Source: Henckelia pumila (Eukaryota; Streptophyta; Magnoliopsida; Lamiales; Gesneriaceae). Taken from it: a stretch of DNA of 64,000 nt. Positions 59,955 through 64,000 of this stretch are shown here, one piece after another. The first letter of the stretch is position 1. The number at the start of each line of letters is the position of its first letter. The notes under the pieces are model-generated. The model saw nothing but the letters and a program-made list of their open reading frames with translations, did no database searches and was not told where the DNA came from. Position numbers and translations under genes: made by a program. The DNA is taken from NCBI RefSeq assembly GCF_033568475.1, contig NC_133123.1, forward strand, positions 137,042,242-137,106,241. Reading direction: 5' to 3'.

Positions 59955-62179
59955 CGTACAACTGCTCATCTCGAAGAGTCTGTAGTATCAACCGCAAGTG
60001 AGAAACATGCTCTTCCGTATTACGCGAATACACCAAGATGTCGTCAATGAAGACCACGACAAACTTGTCCAAATACTCCCTGAAGACACGGTTCATCAGA
60101 TCCATGAATATAGCCGGCGCATTAGTCAAACCAAATGGCATTACTAGAAACTCGTAATGCCCATAACGAGTACGGAATACAGTCTTGGCTACGTCCTGAT
60201 CACGGACTCTCAACTGATGATACCCAGATCTCAAGTCAATCTTGGAGTAAACTGATGTGCCCTGTAGCTGGTCAAACAAGTCATCAATACGAGGCAACGG
60301 ATACTTGTTCTTCACAGTGACTCGATTCAGCTACCGATAGTCAATTCACAGCCGCATCGACCCATCCTTCTTCTTCACGAAGAGAACAGGAGCTCCCCAA
60401 GGAGATACACTAGGACGAATGTACCCCTTGTCCAAAAGATCCTGTAGCTGATTCTTCAACTCACGCATCTCTGACGGAGCCAGACGATACGGTGCTCTAG
60501 AAATAGGTGAAGTACCCGGCATCAACTCTATGCCAAACTCAACTTCCCTAACAGGAGGAAAACCCGGAATCTCATCAGGAAATACATCTGGAAATTCATC
60601 CACAACAGGAATGCTCTCTATCCCAATGCTCTCAGTTGACAAATAAACTGCATAAATAAGGTAGCCTTCCCCGCCAGACTCTAGAGCTCGACAGGCTCTC
60701 AAAGCTGATACCAAAGGCATCGGGGTTCGCGCTCCCTCTCCATAGAAAAACTAGCTCTCACTCCCCTCCGGATGAAAGCATACTAATCTCTGATAGCATT
60801 CCACTGAAGCTCGATAGGTAGTCAACATATCTATTCCCAAAATGCAATCAAAGTCGTCAATCGCCAGGACCATGAGATTCGCTAACAGAATGTTCCCTTC
60901 GAACTCTAAAGGGCAACCCATCACTAGACACTTAGCCAAAGCAGATTGGCCCGTCGGAGTAGAAATAGACATCACTATGTCTAGTGCAATGCATGGTAAC
61001 TTATGTCTCTTAACAAAACGTGCAGAAATGAAGGAATGAGATGCACCAGTGTCAATAAGTACAAGAGCAGGTATACCATAAAGCAGAAATGTACCTGCGA
61101 TGACTTTCTCATTCTCCTCCACTGCCAGATCATGTCTCAGGAAAAACACCTGGTCAGAAGCTCGTGGCCTCAAATGAGAACTCCCAGCAGGCTGTCCCTG
61201 CGACCTCTGCTGTACGGTGGCCTGAGAACCAGATCCTGAACCAGATCCAGAACCGCCTCTCCCAGATAGTGGACAATCTCTCCGGATATGACCAGTCTCT
61301 CCACAACGGAAACAAGCTCCAGAAGCTCTACGGCACTTGTCGGATGGATGGTTCTTCCCACAGTGATCACACTTGTCCTTCTTACCGTAACGGACAATAC
61401 CTCCAGAACCAGAGGAAGAAGTAGATCCAGACTTCTTGAAAGATTGGGCACGGGGACCCAAAGAACTAGCAGGCCTCAACTGAGGGAAAGACCTGTTCCG
61501 CCGAACACTGTCCTCCGCCTGGTGACAACGGCTCACCAAACCTTCATAGGACATGTCGTCGCCAACCGCCACACGGTCATGGATCTCAGGGTTAAGGCCC
61601 TGAAGGAACAGATTATACTTTATCTCTGAGCTATCAGCAATCTCGGGGCAATAGGATAGCAGATCAAAGAACCTCTGCTGATACTCATCGATAGACATGG
61701 CTCCCTGTCGCAGACTCAGTAGCTCGCCTGCCTTCGACTGACGGAGTGCAGGAGGAAAGTACCGCTTTTGAAAAGCTGTGCGGAACTCGGCCCAGGTGTC
61801 CACTCCTCTCGCCACAATAAAGGGTGCGGAAGTAAACCTCCACAACCTACGGGCTCGCCCATCCAGAAGATAGCCAAGGGTCTTCATCTTCTGCTCCTCG
61901 GTGCAGTGGAAAGTCTGAAAAGTCGTCTCCATGCGGTCTAACCAATTCTCCGCATCCTCCGGAGACTCACCTCCAACTAAGGGCTTAGGACCCATAGCTA
62001 ATAATCGACGCACAGTGAAACGCTCGTCGTCATGATGATGATGATGCCGTTCTCGACGAGGCTCCCGGTCGGCATCACCCCAACGCCCACCAATACTGCC
62101 ATGAGAACTTCGGTCGTCACGATTTGCCATCTACAAAAATACCTCATGATGAGACTAAATCCCAAGAATTCTTTTGCAT

Positions 62180-62191
62180 GCTCTGATACCA
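62180..62191 (-). other. Primer-binding site of element C
   Basis: The plus strand reads GCTCTGATACCA, that is TGGTATCAGAGC on the element strand, four bases from its 5' LTR. Confidence 0.92.
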
Positions 62192-62195
62192 TAAA

Positions 62196-63537
62196 TGTAG
62201 TGACCCTTACCCGGATCACCTACTAAACAGAACTTAGGCATGCAATTAACTTAATTAAACAAATATCAGAATAAAACTGTGGAAACCATAAATATTATAC
62301 AATCCCAAGTAAAGGAATCTGTAATTTATCCAAATAATATACAACCAAATCGAATAGCTGTATAAACCCAAACAACAGTAATAAAACCTAGACGAAGCTC
62401 CAGCTAGCCAACCACTGACTAGCCCCTCCTGGATCCACCCTCTTCGTCCAATCGCAAACCTGCCCCATGGAATAGGGTGTCCAGAAACACAGAGTACGAG
62501 ACGTGAGCATAAAACGCTCAGTACGAGAGTATGAGTATACATGCATGCAAAGTAAACTCCCTATAGACTCGAGGTCAAGGATCAGATAACAGAGACAGAC
62601 CGGGCCCTGGTATGTAGCACGCTGTGCCGTCACTTCAGGAGGTGGCTCCCATATCGAGATAACCGTGGATACGCCGGACCCAAATCGATGGAAGTCCATC
62701 CACTAACAGGATAGGGTACAACCCTACTAACAGACATCTCGAAAGAGATACAGCAAGATGCAAATGAATGCAACATAAACCAATGACATATAAACCATGC
62801 AGTCACATAATACATGCATACTCAGTCAGGATATCTCGAACAGTACTTCCGTACCTCAAAACAGTACAAGCTCTACCAACTCTAGGTCTACGCCTATAGT
62901 CTGCTCTACACTGCCAAATGATACTACTATCATTAAAGTGCTCTAAAAGTCTTAACTAAGCTATTGCATACTCCTAAATATTTATAGGAAGCAAAAGTTA
63001 TACCTTCGTCCGTCGTTAGCCTTTTGATGTCGATGCCTCCAGAACTTGGGCACAACTCCGCTACGACTTTCGAACGCCTCGCCGACCGCCGGGTCAAGCC
63101 TAGGAAGGCTAGAACAACTCGAATAGACTAGAAAGAAGAGGGAAACACTCGGAATTGGCAATTGGAAATGAAGCCTCGGCCCTCTATTTATAGACAACGA
63201 TCGGAACTTCCGATCCTCGATCGAAACATCCGAACCTCGATCGGAACGTCCGATCCTGCCATCGGAGCTTCCGAAGATCCTGATCTGCCACGTGTCAAAA
63301 TATCACTTGTTGAATCCGGATAGGGGTGATCGGAGTTTACGGTCCTGATCGGAGCTTCCGATCTAACCACACGTCATGGATGACGTAATATCATCGGTGC
63401 CTCCGATCGCTCATCGAAGCTTCCGATCCTGTTCGGAGCTTCCGATCGTGCCTTCGGAGCTTTCGATCCGTCCGATACCCAATTTATTTAATTAACATTA
63501 ATCCTTTAATTACTCAATTAGGGTACGGGCTACTACA
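62196..63537 (-). repeat. 5' LTR of element C
   Basis: 1342 bp, with U3 palindrome cluster (about 63196-63475) and a TATAAATAG box at 63184-63192 on the minus strand. Confidence 0.96.
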
Positions 63538-64000
63538 GCTCATCTTCAAGTTATTGTGGATGAATTGACTATGTAATTATGTTGCGAATGAAGATATAAT
63601 GATATTTAAATCGAAATATTTATCGGACTCGAATAGTTGCGACGTCGGTTTGAATTTCGATTGTATTAGCAAGATTTGAACTGTATAAGCTTTCAAGAAA
63701 CATCGATTCAGATTGGAAATTGATGTTTAGATATGTTATAATCTATTTCATATTTTAATTGAAGATTATCGAAGTCGAATCGACGAGTTCGAGTTCGAAT
63801 GACTTGAGGTGTTGAAGTTGAAGCAAGACTACCTTCAAGTGGCACTGATTGAAATGAACAGCATTGTATGACCGATTTGACTAGCGTTGAGATGATTAGC
63901 ACTGGCAACAGATTCAAGAGGTTTGAATCGCGATGAAAGGTATGAGTTGACATTATTCTTGCCAGGTAGAACAACTCGAGAACGTGGTGGTTTTCGAGTT

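Larger units (their letters stand above)
48335..62130 (-). pseudogene. gag-pol region of element C (fossil, split by Copia G)
   Basis: Minus strand parts: gag from 62130 (MANRDDRSSHGSIGGRWGD), a [16 protein letters not shown] knuckle near 61.3 kb, protease [10 protein letters not shown] near 61.05 kb, and RT on both sides of element G (about 60.7-59.97 and 50.57-50.4 kb). RNase H ([13 protein letters not shown]) is at about 50.3-49.9 kb. Integrase is at about 49.6-48.8 kb ([36 protein letters not shown]). A C-terminal chromodomain lies at about 48.55-48.34 kb. Broken fossil. Confidence 0.92.
46860..63537 (-). mobile_element. Element C: Tekay/Del-type chromovirus (Ty3/Gypsy), carrying Copia element G
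   Basis: Target duplications GCTCA lie at 46855-46859 and 63538-63542. LTRs are both 1342 bp, TG...CA. Without G it is about 7.3 kb. It belongs to the same family as element D, in the opposite orientation. LTRs differ by about 34 sites by eye (2.5%), about 1 My. It is broken, with about four breaks besides the Copia insertion. Confidence 0.95.
45848..64000. mobile_element. Element F: LTR-type element start, carrying element C, running off the window
   Basis: A TGTAAGGCCC end, typical of Gypsy LTRs in this genome (compare TGTAAGGACCC of element E), begins abruptly inside element B's integrase. F sequence occupies 45848-46859 and resumes at 63538-64000, about 1475 bp in all. Element C lies between. 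No PBS or coding domain was reached, so this is an LTR longer than 1.4 kb or a solo LTR. The far end and target duplication (expected CCCAC) lie outside. Family uncertain. Confidence 0.6.

Overview
This window is nuclear DNA of a flowering plant. The evidence is spliced genes with short AT-rich introns, a plant receptor kinase, a PLS-class PPR gene, a eugenol-synthase-like reductase and dense nested plant LTR retrotransposons. The reductase is closest, from memory, to the basil enzyme. With the retroelement style this suggests an asterid, probably Lamiales, but that placement is inference.

Layout. 1-5902: 3' part of a Tat-lineage Ty3/Gypsy fossil (A), with a tandem array and an antisense reading frame. 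5903-9217: AT-rich DNA with microsatellites and a 200-bp tandem duplication. 9218-12265: a CEPR2-like leucine-rich-repeat receptor kinase whose single intron is of the rare GC-AG type. 13213-29096: Ty3/Gypsy element E (+), with a chromovirus of the Tekay/Del kind (D, 18671-25884, +) inserted in it. 29243-30086: a non-autonomous repeat next to a broken heavy-metal-associated (HMA/HIPP) gene fragment on the minus strand. 30713-32117: a five-exon eugenol-synthase-like gene. 32604-34766: an intronless PPR gene (At1g17630-like). 35295-36041 (-): proteasome subunit alpha type-4 (PAC1) with a probable 5'-UTR intron. 36800-40474: AT-rich DNA with an 894-bp hAT-type element, a 136-bp foldback and a second copy of the 29.2-kb repeat. 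40475-64000: a four-deep nest. Tat element B (-) is interrupted by an unidentified LTR element F. F is interrupted by Tekay-type element C (-). C is interrupted by Ty1/Copia element G (+, 50580-59954). Target-site duplications were read directly for C, D, E and G.

The host genes form one low-repeat island (about 30-37 kb) plus the receptor kinase at 9-12 kb. They are functionally unrelated: peptide-hormone perception, phenylpropene scent or defence metabolism, organelle RNA processing, and protein turnover. LTR mismatch counts by eye are E about 3.2%, D about 3.0%, C about 2.5% and G about 1.25%. Each inner element is younger than its host. The range is roughly 0.5-1.2 million years if 1.3e-8 substitutions per site per year is assumed.

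I found no CRISPR array, tRNA or rRNA gene, and no convincing undescribed multi-gene system. The most unusual signals are the Tat elements' antisense frame with what looks like its own TATA box, their independently amplified 31-bp-based arrays, and several small structured repeats.
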